Shown here one piece after another: positions 1 to 8,298 of a DNA stretch of 10,012 nucleotides; position 1 is the first letter of the stretch; each line of letters starts with the position of its first letter. Source of the stretch: a bacterium UBP1_UBA4771 (lineage in GTDB: Bacteria > Krumholzibacteriota > Krumholzibacteriia > Krumholzibacteriales > Krumholzibacteriaceae); assembly GCA_002403295.1 (NCBI GenBank), contig DHHN01000180.1, forward strand, positions 1 through 10,012, written 5' to 3'. Below the pieces are notes generated by a model, which saw only the letters and a program-made list of their open reading frames with translations, searched no databases and was not told where the DNA came from. Position numbers and translations under genes: made by a program.

Positions 1-465
1 CTCGAGGGCAAGATCGATCCCCTCGCGGCGGTCAAGAATACGCCGGTCGAGAATCTCAAGGTGATCCCGGCGGGCGCCCGCACGCAATCGCCGGCCCATC
101 TCTTCGAGGGGGACATCCTCTCGGAGATATTCAGGAAGATACGCTTCTACTACGATATCGTGATCGTGGACTGCGCGCCGGTCATTCCGGTGAGCGATCC
201 GATGCTCATCTCGAGCGAGGTGGACGGCGTCATCCTCGTCCTGCTCGCCGGGAAGACGCCGCGAAACGTCGCCGTCCGCGCCTGCGACATTCTCCGGGAC
301 GCGAACGCGAACATGCTCGGCGTCGTCGTCAACAATCTCTCCGAGGTCCTGCCGTACTACTACGATTACAAGTATTACGGGTACCGGGAGCGCGACGGCG
401 GGGTGCCGGGCGCGCCGGCCGACGGGAGCCCCGCTTCGGGCTCCGGCGCGGGAGGTACGCGATGA
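1..465 (+). CDS. CpsD/CapB-like tyrosine kinase (BY-kinase family), C-terminal part
   Basis: The reading frame is open from base 1, so the gene begins upstream of the window; 154 residues are visible. The segment YDIVIVDCAPV (fragment residues 51-61) matches the Walker B strand of MinD/CpsD-type P-loop ATPases, where YDxVIIDTPP is usual. It is followed by DPMLIS, VDGVILV and the MLGVVVNN strand typical of the family. The Walker A and A' motifs would lie before the window. Near the C-terminus is a tyrosine cluster (fragment residues 119-128, seven Tyr), the usual site of autophosphorylation in bacterial tyrosine kinases, then a Gly/Ala/Pro/Ser-rich tail of about 25 residues. In the family, such proteins work with a Wzz-like membrane partner to control polysaccharide polymerisation and export. 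The stop overlaps the next start (ATGA), so the two are probably co-translated. Whether it is fused to a Wzz domain cannot be seen. Confidence 0.88.
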   Translation, partial: LEGKIDPLAAVKNTPVENLKVIPAGARTQSPAHLFEGDILSEIFRKIRFYYDIVIVDCAPVIPVSDPMLISSEVDGVILVLLAGKTPRNVAVRACDILRDANANMLGVVVNNLSEVLPYYYDYKYYGYRERDGGVPGAPADGSPASGSGAGGTR

Positions 466-1556
466 GAATGCCGCGTTCGTTGATCGCGATCGCCGCCGGC
501 TTCGCCGTTCTGCTGCCGGCCGCCGCTCTCGCGGGGCCGGATTCCCTCTGCGTGCAATTCGTTGGATCGGCGGGGGGGGAGACGATCATGCTCTCGCGAG
601 GCCGCGTGCTCGCGGGCGCGCTTCCCGTCACCCTGTGCGGCATCGGGCGGAACGAGGTCTATCGCCTCGAGCTCGCCGGCCCCGGCTTCGAACGTCGGGT
701 CGGAAGCCTGCGTATCGGCCCTGACGGCGCGAGCGTCGGGGGCATCCGGCTCGGCGTGATGGCGAGAAACGCCCTCGTGCCCGGAATGGGATCCGCATAC
801 GCGGGGAGGAGAGGAGCGGCGGCCGCGGACGGCGTTTCGCTCGCGGCGGCCCTCGCGGTTCTCGCGGCGGAGCAGCGGGAATACGGTCATCTGCGGAACC
901 GTCTCGACGTCCTGCGGTCCCTCGCCGCCGGGGCGGAAACGTACGAGGAGGCCGCCCGCGCCCGAGACGGCGCGCACGAGGCCGTGGTCATGGTGAACAT
1001 TCAGAACGCGCACCGTCGCCGCCTTGCGGTCCTCTGCGGCGCCCTGTACGGATGGCAGGCGATCGAGCCGCTGTTCGCCGACGTTCCCCCGGGATCGGGG
1101 CCGGCGGGGGAGGGCGGCTCGCTCATGCTCTCCGGCGCGGGCAGGTCGCGGGGAAAGGCGTTCGTCTATTCGCTCCTCCGGCCGGGCCGGGGGCAGTTCT
1201 ATCAGGGAAAGACCGGCCGGGGACTCTTCTTCTCCGCCGGAACGCTCGCGGCCGGTCTCGCCGCCCTCGAATACTGGAACCGATACGACGAGGCGGTCGG
1301 CGAGTACGACCTCTGCGTCGAGCGATTCGCGGCGGCCTCGAGCGTGCCGGAAAAGGAGGCCCTCGCGGCGGCCTGCGGGCTGCTCCGTTCGGATGCGGAC
1401 GACGAGAAGCGAAACCGCGTCATCTCGCTCGCCGTCCTCGCGGCGATCTGGGGTTGGAATTGCGCCGATACGTTCTTCGATTCCGGCGACGTGCAAATCT
1501 CCCGCTATGCCCTCGAGATCGATTCCCGGGGGGCCGCCGTCGCCGTTCGATTCTGA
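462..1556 (+). CDS. Exported protein with PEGA-like domain and two DUF5683-like membrane modules
   Basis: This 364-residue protein starts at the ATG overlapping the previous stop; GGAGG at 451-455 gives a good ribosome site. Residues 1-24 are a signal peptide (Arg near the start, hydrophobic core, AALAG at the end). Residues 28-88 resemble a PEGA-type beta domain (a GxLPVTL turn, then YRLELAGPGFERR). Two similar modules follow. Residues 100-205 begin ARNALVPGMGSAYAGRRG and residues 233-340 begin VYSLLRPGRGQFYQGKTGRG. Each has a PGxGxxYxG motif, an Ala/Leu-rich helix, a polar helical stretch, and a second hydrophobic segment with a GW pair (ALYGWQAIEPLF and AAIWGWNCADTFF). The PGxGQxYxG motif is typical of DUF5683-like proteins of unknown function. 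Its place between a CpsD-like kinase and a lipoprotein suggests an envelope or export role, but no activity can be assigned. Confidence 0.8.
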   Translation: MRMPRSLIAIAAGFAVLLPAAALAGPDSLCVQFVGSAGGETIMLSRGRVLAGALPVTLCGIGRNEVYRLELAGPGFERRVGSLRIGPDGASVGGIRLGVMARNALVPGMGSAYAGRRGAAAADGVSLAAALAVLAAEQREYGHLRNRLDVLRSLAAGAETYEEAARARDGAHEAVVMVNIQNAHRRRLAVLCGALYGWQAIEPLFADVPPGSGPAGEGGSLMLSGAGRSRGKAFVYSLLRPGRGQFYQGKTGRGLFFSAGTLAAGLAALEYWNRYDEAVGEYDLCVERFAAASSVPEKEALAAACGLLRSDADDEKRNRVISLAVLAAIWGWNCADTFFDSGDVQISRYALEIDSRGAAVAVRF

Positions 1557-1574
1557 GGCATGGAGGTTCGATCA

Positions 1575-3113
1575 ATGAGACGGATATCGCTCCTCGCCGC
1601 GGCGCTCGCCGTCGCGGCGGTCTGCGCCGGCTGCTTCGACAATATCGCCGATACGCCGCTCGAGATTCCGGACCGGGACATCGGCGCGCCCGAAGCGCTC
1701 GCCGCCGAGGCGGGAAACGGCTCCGTGACGCTCCGATGGAACCCGGTCGCGGGGGCATCGTCCTATCGCGTCTATCGCTCCGCCGACGTCGCGTCGGCGC
1801 TCGCGCGTCTCGCGCAAACGCCGGACACCGTCTACACCGACGCCACGGCGCGCAACGGAACCGTCTACGTGTACCGGATCGCGGCCGTCGGCCAAAGCGG
1901 GCTCGAGGGTCCGCAGAGCGACGCCGTCACCGTGTCTCCGGCCGTCTATTCGGTGCTGATAAACGGCGGCGAGCGCTACACGGGATCGACCGTGGTGGCG
2001 CTCACGCTGACCGCTCCCGCGACGACGGCGCACATGATGATCTCGCAGTCGGCCGCATTCGAAGGGGCCGCGTGGGAGGGATATGCGCCTTCCCGTGCGT
2101 TCCGGATCGAGGGGCCGGACGGCGCGATCGTCGTCCATGCGAGGTTCCGGGACGCGGGCGGCGCGCTCTCGCCGGTCGTCTCGGACGAGATCGTCAAGGA
2201 CACCTACGCCCGCGTCGCCGGGCTGGACATTCAACCCGCTGCGCGGCTCTACGCGCCCGGTTCGTCCGTGCATTTCCGCATGCGCGTCGAGGACGACGAA
2301 ACGGGGGGGAGGGGCGCGCTGTCGTTCCCGGGGCTCGCCGACCCCGTCGCGCTCCTGGACGACGGGCGGGGCGGAGACGGGACGGCGGACGACGGAATAT
2401 ACGAAGCCGAGTATCGTCTGCCGGCGTCGCTGCGGGGCATCGACATCCCGCTCGCGGCGTCGTTCATCGACCGCGCGGGAAACGAATCGCCCGTCTTCGA
2501 GGCGGGAACGATCTCCTTCACCGATCCGCCCGCGGCCGTTTCCCTCATCGGGGTCATGGACTCGTCGCGAACGAGCATCACGATCAGATGGATCGCGTCG
2601 AGCGATCCCTATTTCGCGAGCTACCGGATCTATCGGAGCGAATCGCCGGGGGTGGCGGAGACCCCGCTCCATTTCGTGCGGGAGCTCTTCAACGCGGGCC
2701 AAACGAGCTATCCCGACGGCCAGCTCATCGAGGGCAGGCGTTACTACTACCGTATCTTCGTCGTAAACGATCTCGATGAATCGGCGGGAAGCAACGAGAT
2801 CGCCGCGAACACGTACGACGGGCTTCCGACGACTCCCGTTCTCGCCGCGCCGAGCGCCATCGGAGCCACGCGCGCGACCCTGACATGGAGCGTCAACCCC
2901 GACACCGATTTCGGGGAATACCGGCTCTATCGCGCGACGCAGCCGGGCGTGACGATCTCCTCGCTCCTCGTCGCGACGATCCGCGACCGGGAGACGACCT
3001 TCTTCGACGACACGGGGCTTGACACCGGCGCGAACACATATTACTATCGTCTCTTCGCGGTCGATCTGGGGGGAAAATACTCTCGAAGCAACGAAGTCGA
3101 TACGGGGCAATAG
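1575..3113 (+). CDS. Surface lipoprotein with three fibronectin type III domains
   Basis: The protein has 512 residues. The ATG at 1575 is preferred over the in-frame ATG at 1560, because GGAGG at 1562-1566 lies 8 bases before 1575. The start at 1575 also gives a clean lipoprotein signal, with lipobox VCAGC and Cys20 as the lipidated residue. Domains in order: FN3 at about 38-122 (SYRVYRS, then VYVYRIAAV); an Ig-like domain at about 124-208 (INGGERYTGS, AHMMIS, HARFRDAGG) of a type common in multi-domain secreted proteins; a beta domain at about 213-318 with an acidic loop LDDGRGGDGTADDGIYEA that could bind calcium; FN3 at about 318-415 (SYRIYRS, YYYRIFVV); FN3 at about 417-508 (EYRLYRA, YYYRLFAV). 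No catalytic motif is seen. It is likely anchored in the outer or inner membrane and may bind partners or polysaccharide. Only 18 bases separate it from the gene before, suggesting one operon. Confidence 0.85.
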   Translation: MRRISLLAAALAVAAVCAGCFDNIADTPLEIPDRDIGAPEALAAEAGNGSVTLRWNPVAGASSYRVYRSADVASALARLAQTPDTVYTDATARNGTVYVYRIAAVGQSGLEGPQSDAVTVSPAVYSVLINGGERYTGSTVVALTLTAPATTAHMMISQSAAFEGAAWEGYAPSRAFRIEGPDGAIVVHARFRDAGGALSPVVSDEIVKDTYARVAGLDIQPAARLYAPGSSVHFRMRVEDDETGGRGALSFPGLADPVALLDDGRGGDGTADDGIYEAEYRLPASLRGIDIPLAASFIDRAGNESPVFEAGTISFTDPPAAVSLIGVMDSSRTSITIRWIASSDPYFASYRIYRSESPGVAETPLHFVRELFNAGQTSYPDGQLIEGRRYYYRIFVVNDLDESAGSNEIAANTYDGLPTTPVLAAPSAIGATRATLTWSVNPDTDFGEYRLYRATQPGVTISSLLVATIRDRETTFFDDTGLDTGANTYYYRLFAVDLGGKYSRSNEVDTGQ

Positions 3114-3142
3114 CGGGCCTTGGTCGCCCGTCCGATCGAAGC

Positions 3143-3170
3143 GCCGCGTGAGTATTTTTCACCAAGCGGC
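3143..3170 (+). repeat. Imperfect hairpin after the lipoprotein gene
   Basis: The outer arms GCCGC (3143-3147) and GCGGC (3166-3170) and the inner arms GTGA (3148-3151) and TCAC (3159-3162) pair around a loop GTATTTT, with a CAA bulge on the 3' side. No clear T-run follows, so it is a weak terminator candidate. It may be an mRNA 3'-end structure or a protein-binding dyad. Confidence 0.4.
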
Positions 3171-3258
3171 TCGTTAATAAGGGAAATATTCCCCAAAATA
3201 TTCGGGGTTTAAAGATTCGCTTCGGAGCCATTGAGGTCCCGGGGCCAATCGAACTATC

Positions 3259-3278
3259 TGCTATTTTATTTAATAGCA
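3259..3278. promoter_or_regulatory. Inverted repeat, possible enhancer site for a sigma-54 activator
   Basis: TGCTATT and AATAGCA form perfect 7-base arms around a 6-base TTATTT spacer. The centre lies about 93 bases before the start point predicted from the sigma-54 promoter candidate at 3336-3351. That is the distance at which NtrC-type activators usually bind. The regulator encoded at 6373-7782 is an obvious candidate protein, but nothing in the sequence proves the pairing. Confidence 0.4.
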
Positions 3279-3335
3279 TATAGATATAAATTTCAGCGAA
3301 GGTAATTTCTATGGAATGTTCGTCTTTTGCGCATG

Positions 3336-3351
3336 AGGAATGGAACTTGCG
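3336..3351 (+). promoter_or_regulatory. Sigma-54 (-24/-12) promoter candidate
   Basis: The sequence AGGAATGGAACTTGCG aligns with the consensus TGGCACG-N4-TTGCW. The invariant GG (3337-3338) and GC (3349-3350) are exactly 10 bases apart and the TTGC block is complete. The C after GG, the C at position 6 and the final W are not matched. The transcript would start near 3362, giving a leader of about 50 bases before the sugar transferase ATG. The site lies in a non-coding region in the right orientation, with a dyad upstream and an NtrC-type activator gene nearby. Confidence 0.55.
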
Positions 3352-3411
3352 TATGTGATTGCAGCTAGAGCTATACGTGTATCCTGAGAGACTCGACAGG
3401 CGAACGGAAAA

Positions 3412-4218
3412 ATGGCGATTTTCAATAGAACACTCTTGCAGCGCGCCGGGGAGTATGGCGCCTACGAGCCGGCGCGGCCCTCCCGCTACGAAGACATCCT
3501 GAGCGAACCCGACTCCATACGGAACCTGGAATCGGCGCGTGCAAGCGCGGTATGGGCCGTCAAGCGCGTATTCGATATCGCCGTTTCCTCGATCGCGCTC
3601 GTGCTCGTCGCGCCCGTTCTCGTTCTCGCGGCGCTCGCGATCAAGCTCGATTCGCCCGGCCCCGTGTTCTTCGTCCAGGAGCGGATCGGACTCAACCGGC
3701 GGCGCGTCGACCGGCGCTCGCGCGCGGGGGCCATCGGGCTCGAAGGGCGTCCCGGATCCGACCGCCGGAAGAGCCTGCATCCCGGCCGCCCGTTCAGGAT
3801 CTACAAGTTCCGGACGATGGTGCGGGACGCCGAGCGCTCCGGTCCGGCGCTCGCCTGCGCGCGCGATCCGCGGATCACGCGCGTCGGAAGGTTCATGCGC
3901 AAGACGCGGATCGACGAGCTGCCGCAGTTTCTGAACGTGATACGGGGCGACATGAGCATCATCGGCCCGCGCCCCGAGCGTTCCTTCTTCATCAACAAGG
4001 CGCGCGTCGAGGTGCCGCATTTCACGATGCGGTTGCTCGTGAAGCCGGGCATCACGGGACTCGCGCAGGTCGAGAACGGCTATACCTCGAGCATCGACGA
4101 GATGCGGCACAAGCTCTTCTACGACCTGAAATACATCGCCGATTTCTCCGTCTGGCAGGAGATCCGCATCCTCTTCAAAACGGTCTACGTCGTCATCACG
4201 GGCAAGGGCGCGTGCTGA
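3412..4218 (+). CDS. Initiating sugar transferase (monotopic phosphoglycosyl transferase)
   Basis: This 268-residue protein belongs to the bacterial sugar transferase family (WcaJ/PglC-type fold). Such enzymes move a sugar-1-phosphate from a nucleotide sugar onto undecaprenyl phosphate at the inner membrane, the first step of polysaccharide or glycan assembly. Residues 1-48 are a polar N-terminal extension. Residues 51-80 (KRVFDIAVSS then a hydrophobic stretch, AIKLD) are the re-entrant membrane helix, followed by SPGPVFFVQERIG. The FRIYKFRTM motif is at 128-136, the catalytic Asp-Glu pair at 168-169 (RIDELPQFLNV), then GDMSIIGPRPE at 179-189 and KPGITGLAQV at 211-220. Between QERIG and FRIYKFRTM, residues 95-124 form an arginine-rich insertion absent from compact members. 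The short length, without the extra N-terminal membrane helices of WbaP-like proteins, fits the PglC-like size class. The ribosome site is weak (GGAAAA). The sugar used cannot be told. Confidence 0.92.
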   Translation: MAIFNRTLLQRAGEYGAYEPARPSRYEDILSEPDSIRNLESARASAVWAVKRVFDIAVSSIALVLVAPVLVLAALAIKLDSPGPVFFVQERIGLNRRRVDRRSRAGAIGLEGRPGSDRRKSLHPGRPFRIYKFRTMVRDAERSGPALACARDPRITRVGRFMRKTRIDELPQFLNVIRGDMSIIGPRPERSFFINKARVEVPHFTMRLLVKPGITGLAQVENGYTSSIDEMRHKLFYDLKYIADFSVWQEIRILFKTVYVVITGKGAC

Positions 4219-4322
4219 CGCCGGTCCGAAGCCGTTTTCTCCGCTCCCGCGCAGCCCCTATGCATGTGTCCCGGGGCGGATTGTCTTGACCTGATGCGGG
4301 CATCCCCGTACACTCCCATCCG
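4219..4322. other. Short intergenic region with kinase promoter
   Basis: These 104 bases separate the sugar transferase from the kinase. The only structure seen besides the promoter at 4286-4314 is a weak GCCCC/GGGGC pairing (4254-4258 with 4273-4277) without a T-run. No Shine-Dalgarno sequence occurs before the ATG at 4323. Confidence 0.5.
4286..4314 (+). promoter_or_regulatory. Sigma-70-type promoter for the histidine kinase operon
   Basis: TTGACC (4286-4291, five of six consensus bases) is followed after exactly 17 bases by TACACT (4309-4314, four of six). The expected start point, about 7 bases after the -10 box, falls at about 4321, only two bases before the ATG at 4323. The transcript would thus be leaderless or nearly so, consistent with the lack of a ribosome-binding sequence. 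Confidence 0.6.
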
Positions 4323-6372
4323 ATGAACACCCCTAAGCGCTATCGCGATCTCCTGGCCATTTCGGCGGCGTATATCGTCCTTCTCGCGCTCGCGACCGTG
4401 GTGCCCTGGTGGCTCTGCGCCGCCGCCGGTCTCTGCGTGACCGGCCTCGCGATCGCCCGCCGCCGGCGCTCGCACGCGCGCAAGATCGACGCGATCCAGC
4501 AGCGGCTCGCGAACCTGCGGAGCGAGGGTCTGCTGATCGAGGAAAAGGCGCGGGGCTCCGAGGAGGACGTCATGCATCGCATGATCATGGCTCTCCTCGG
4601 CGATCTCGAGCGGACGCTGTTCAAGCTCGTCGAGAAGAACATCCAGCTCCTCAGCATCAAGGAGATCGGGCGCACGATCATCAGCAGCCTCGACGAACAG
4701 CGCCTCATGGACTCCGTTTTCGAATACCTGAGCCGGGGCGTCGGATACAAGGAAACGGCCTTCGTGATCCTCCGCAAGAAGAAGCGGGCCTTTCAGGCGA
4801 TCATCACCATCGAGCAGCCGTCCCGCGTCGTGCGGCGCTCGCTCTCGCTCAATTACGCGGATCTCACGGGCGCCGAGTCCCAAACGTGCCTCATCGGGAA
4901 GTCTTTTCTCATCAAGGACGCCGCCATGCACCCGCTCTTCACGGCCGGCGGCGAGCCGCTCTTTCCGGGGAGCACGATGACCTCGTACCTGTGCGTGCCC
5001 CTTCTGAAATCGGTCGAAACCGCCGCATGCAGCGAGAACGAGGATTGCGCCCTTCGCCCGAACTCCGCGGCCAAGGACGCTCACGTCCCGCCGTACCTCG
5101 CGAGCGAGATATGCCTCGGCTGCGCGCACATGCCCCTTCTCGGCGCGCTCGTGGTGACGGACGGATACCGCGGCACGCCGCTCACGAACGTCGATCAGGT
5201 GACCCTCGAGACCGTCGCGAGCCTCGTGAGCTCGAACATGGAGAACTGGTATCTCTACCAGGAGCTGCGGCAGGAGGAGCTCTTTCGCGAGCGCGTCATC
5301 GAGGGAATGCTGAACGGCGTTTTCGTGATCGACCGCGCGGGAAACGTGACGCTCGCCAACCGGACGGCGCGCGACATGAGCCAGTACAAGCAGCGGCACG
5401 TGCGGTCGCTCGGCATCGGCGAGCTCGTCGTGGGCGAATCGGACGGCGGGGACGGGGCGTCGCCGGTGCTCCGCGTTTTCGAGCGCGCCGCGCCGCTGAC
5501 CTACCGGGAGGCGTACCTGCGCCGCCGGGACGGTATGCACGTGCCCATCCGGATGAACGTTGCGCCGATGACGGGCGAGGACGGAGAGGTGCAGGGCGCC
5601 ATCATCGAGTTCATCGATCTCAGCGAGATGAAGCGCATGGAAGAGGAGATCCGCTACCTCGACCGGCTCGCCGTGCTCGGGCGCTTCACCTCGGCCGTCG
5701 CGCACGAGATCCGGAACCCGCTGACCGGAATCGCCGCGGGCATCCAGTATCTCAACCGCTCCCAGACGCTTTCGGACGATCAGCGGGAGAACATTTCGTT
5801 CATTCTGAACGAGGTCGACCGCCTCAATCGCATCGTGACCGATCTCTTCAAGGTCGCGAAGCCTCGCGACCTGCTCTGCCGGACGATGGCGGTGGGGGAT
5901 CTCGTCGAGCGGAGCCGCCGCTCGCTCGGCGATCTGTTCGCCGTCAAACGCGTCGCGATCACCGTGTCGGTCGACGACGGCGTGCCCCCCATCGAGATCG
6001 ATCCCGACCAGATCGTTCAGGTGCTCATCAACCTTCTCAAGAACGCCGCCGAGGCCGTGTCCGACGGGGGGACGATCGACGTGCGCGCCCGTCTGTACCG
6101 GGGAGACGATCCCGAGGTGGTCTGGGAGCACGACCGGGAGCTCGTATGCGTGGAGATCTCCGACAACGGGCCGGGAATCGACCGCGAGGACCGGGAAAAG
6201 ATATGGGAGCCGTTCTTCTCGCGAAAGAAGGGCGGCACGGGCCTCGGGCTCTTCGTGAGCCAGAGCATCGTGCAGCACCATCAGGGACGGATCTCAGTCG
6301 CCTCGACGCCCGGAGCGGGCGCCACCTTCAAGGTCTATCTGCCGATCACCCGTCCACGGAAGGGAGGACAGG

Positions 6373-6401
<29 letters not shown>
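4323..6401 (+). CDS. Membrane sensor histidine kinase with GAF and PAS domains
   Basis: The protein has 692 residues. Residues 9-45 form two closely spaced membrane helices, then a basic RRRR stretch and a helical, probably coiled-coil linker (about 50-125). A GAF domain spans about 115-310 (SLCVPLL-like strand at 221-228, PLLGALVV at 271-278). It carries an insertion with four cysteines, C236, C242, C264 and C267. A PAS domain spans about 318-435 (GVFVIDRAGNVTLANRTA, ending IIEFIDLSEMK). The HisKA domain has the phosphoacceptor His461 in VAHEIRNPL. The HATPase has the N box around N574 (LKNAAEAV), DNGPGI at 614-619 and GTGLGL at 638-643. It most likely phosphorylates the regulator encoded directly after it, whose gene overlaps its own by 29 bases. 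The signal is unknown; with almost no periplasmic part, it is probably cytoplasmic. The sequence resembles NtrB/AtoS-like kinases paired with sigma-54 activators. Confidence 0.93.
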
Positions 6402-7782
<1,381 letters not shown>

Positions 7783-7788
7783 CGAATC

Positions 7789-8295
7789 ATGGCTCGGCGG
7801 GGGACGTGGCTCGTTTTCTGCGCGGCGGCGCTCGCGGCGTTCGTTTCGTGCGGCTATTACAGCACGAAAGGGCGGACCGCGGGGGACATCAAGCGTATCG
7901 CCGTGCCCTACCTGTCGAACGAGACGGCCGAACCCGAAATCGAGATCGAGATAACGCGCAGCATCATCGACGGTCTCGTCAAGGACAACACCCTCAAGGT
8001 CGTGGCGGGAACGGAAGCCGACGCGGTGCTCGAGGGAACGGTCGAGCGGTACCAGAACGTTCCCTTTACGTTCGACACGAAGCTCCAAGCGCAGCAGTAC
8101 CGGCTCGTGATCGCGATACGGGCGTCGCTTTTCGATCCGAAGACGAACACCTACATCTGGCGGGACAAAGGAATCGACGCTCACGGCGATTACTACCTTG
8201 AAGCGACGGGTCAGCGGACGTACGATGAAGCGCTCGAGGACGTCTACCGGTACCTCGTCGAGGGCATCTTGAACGCGACCGTGCAGGAGTGGTAA
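7789..8295 (+). CDS. lptE: LPS-assembly lipoprotein LptE
   Basis: The 168-residue protein has a lipoprotein signal peptide (MARRG, hydrophobic core, lipobox FVSC, lipidated Cys21) followed at once by GYY, as is typical of LptE. The body begins KRIAVPYLSNETAEPEIE (residues 35-52), followed by ITRSIIDGLVKD, LKVVAGTEADAVLEGTV, and a final helix from about 143 (TYDEALEDVYRYLVEGIL). This is the alpha/beta pattern of the LptE/RlpB family. LptE plugs the LptD barrel in the outer membrane and helps insert lipopolysaccharide. The gene lies directly before holA, the same order as in E. coli, which supports the call. GGAGGAG at 7773-7779 overlaps the end of the regulator gene and serves as ribosome site. 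The family is divergent, so the symbol rests on signal, motif and synteny together. Confidence 0.85.
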   Translation: MARRGTWLVFCAAALAAFVSCGYYSTKGRTAGDIKRIAVPYLSNETAEPEIEIEITRSIIDGLVKDNTLKVVAGTEADAVLEGTVERYQNVPFTFDTKLQAQQYRLVIAIRASLFDPKTNTYIWRDKGIDAHGDYYLEATGQRTYDEALEDVYRYLVEGILNATVQEW

Positions 8296-8298
8296 GGC

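Larger units (their letters stand above)
3114..3411. other. AT-rich intergenic regulatory region
   Basis: No credible gene lies in these 298 bases. Base composition changes from very GC-rich coding sequence to AT-rich sequence, most strongly at about 3176-3210 and 3255-3320. The region holds a short hairpin just after the lipoprotein stop (3114-3130), a longer imperfect hairpin (3143-3170), a tandem AAATATTC repeat with flanking G/C runs (3181-3207), a 7-bp-arm dyad (3259-3278) and a sigma-54 promoter candidate (3336-3351). It therefore looks like a transcriptional boundary, separating the preceding three genes from the sugar transferase gene. Confidence 0.75.

Noticed and set aside
1560..1574. 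Earlier ATG as start of the FN3 lipoprotein
   Set aside because: The GGAGG ribosome site lies inside this stretch, so translation most likely starts at 1575.
1052..2779. Long + strand frame crossing two genes
   Set aside because: Its product is Arg/Gly-rich with no recognisable domain, and it overlaps the DUF5683-like and lipoprotein genes, both of which have signal peptides and domains.
3114..3130. CGGGC/GCCCG hairpin as a terminator for the lipoprotein gene
   Set aside because: The stem has only five pairs and no T-run follows; termination here cannot be claimed.
3148..3162. GTGA-N7-TCAC as a CRP/FNR-type site
   Set aside because: The spacing differs from the usual TGTGA-N6-TCACA pattern, and the arms fit better as part of a larger hairpin.
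3312..3330. TGG...TTTTGC as a second sigma-54 promoter
   Set aside because: GG and GC are 14 bases apart where 10 are required.
4254..4277. GCCCC/GGGGC pairing as a terminator after the sugar transferase
   Set aside because: A five-pair stem with a 14-base loop and no T-run is not convincing.
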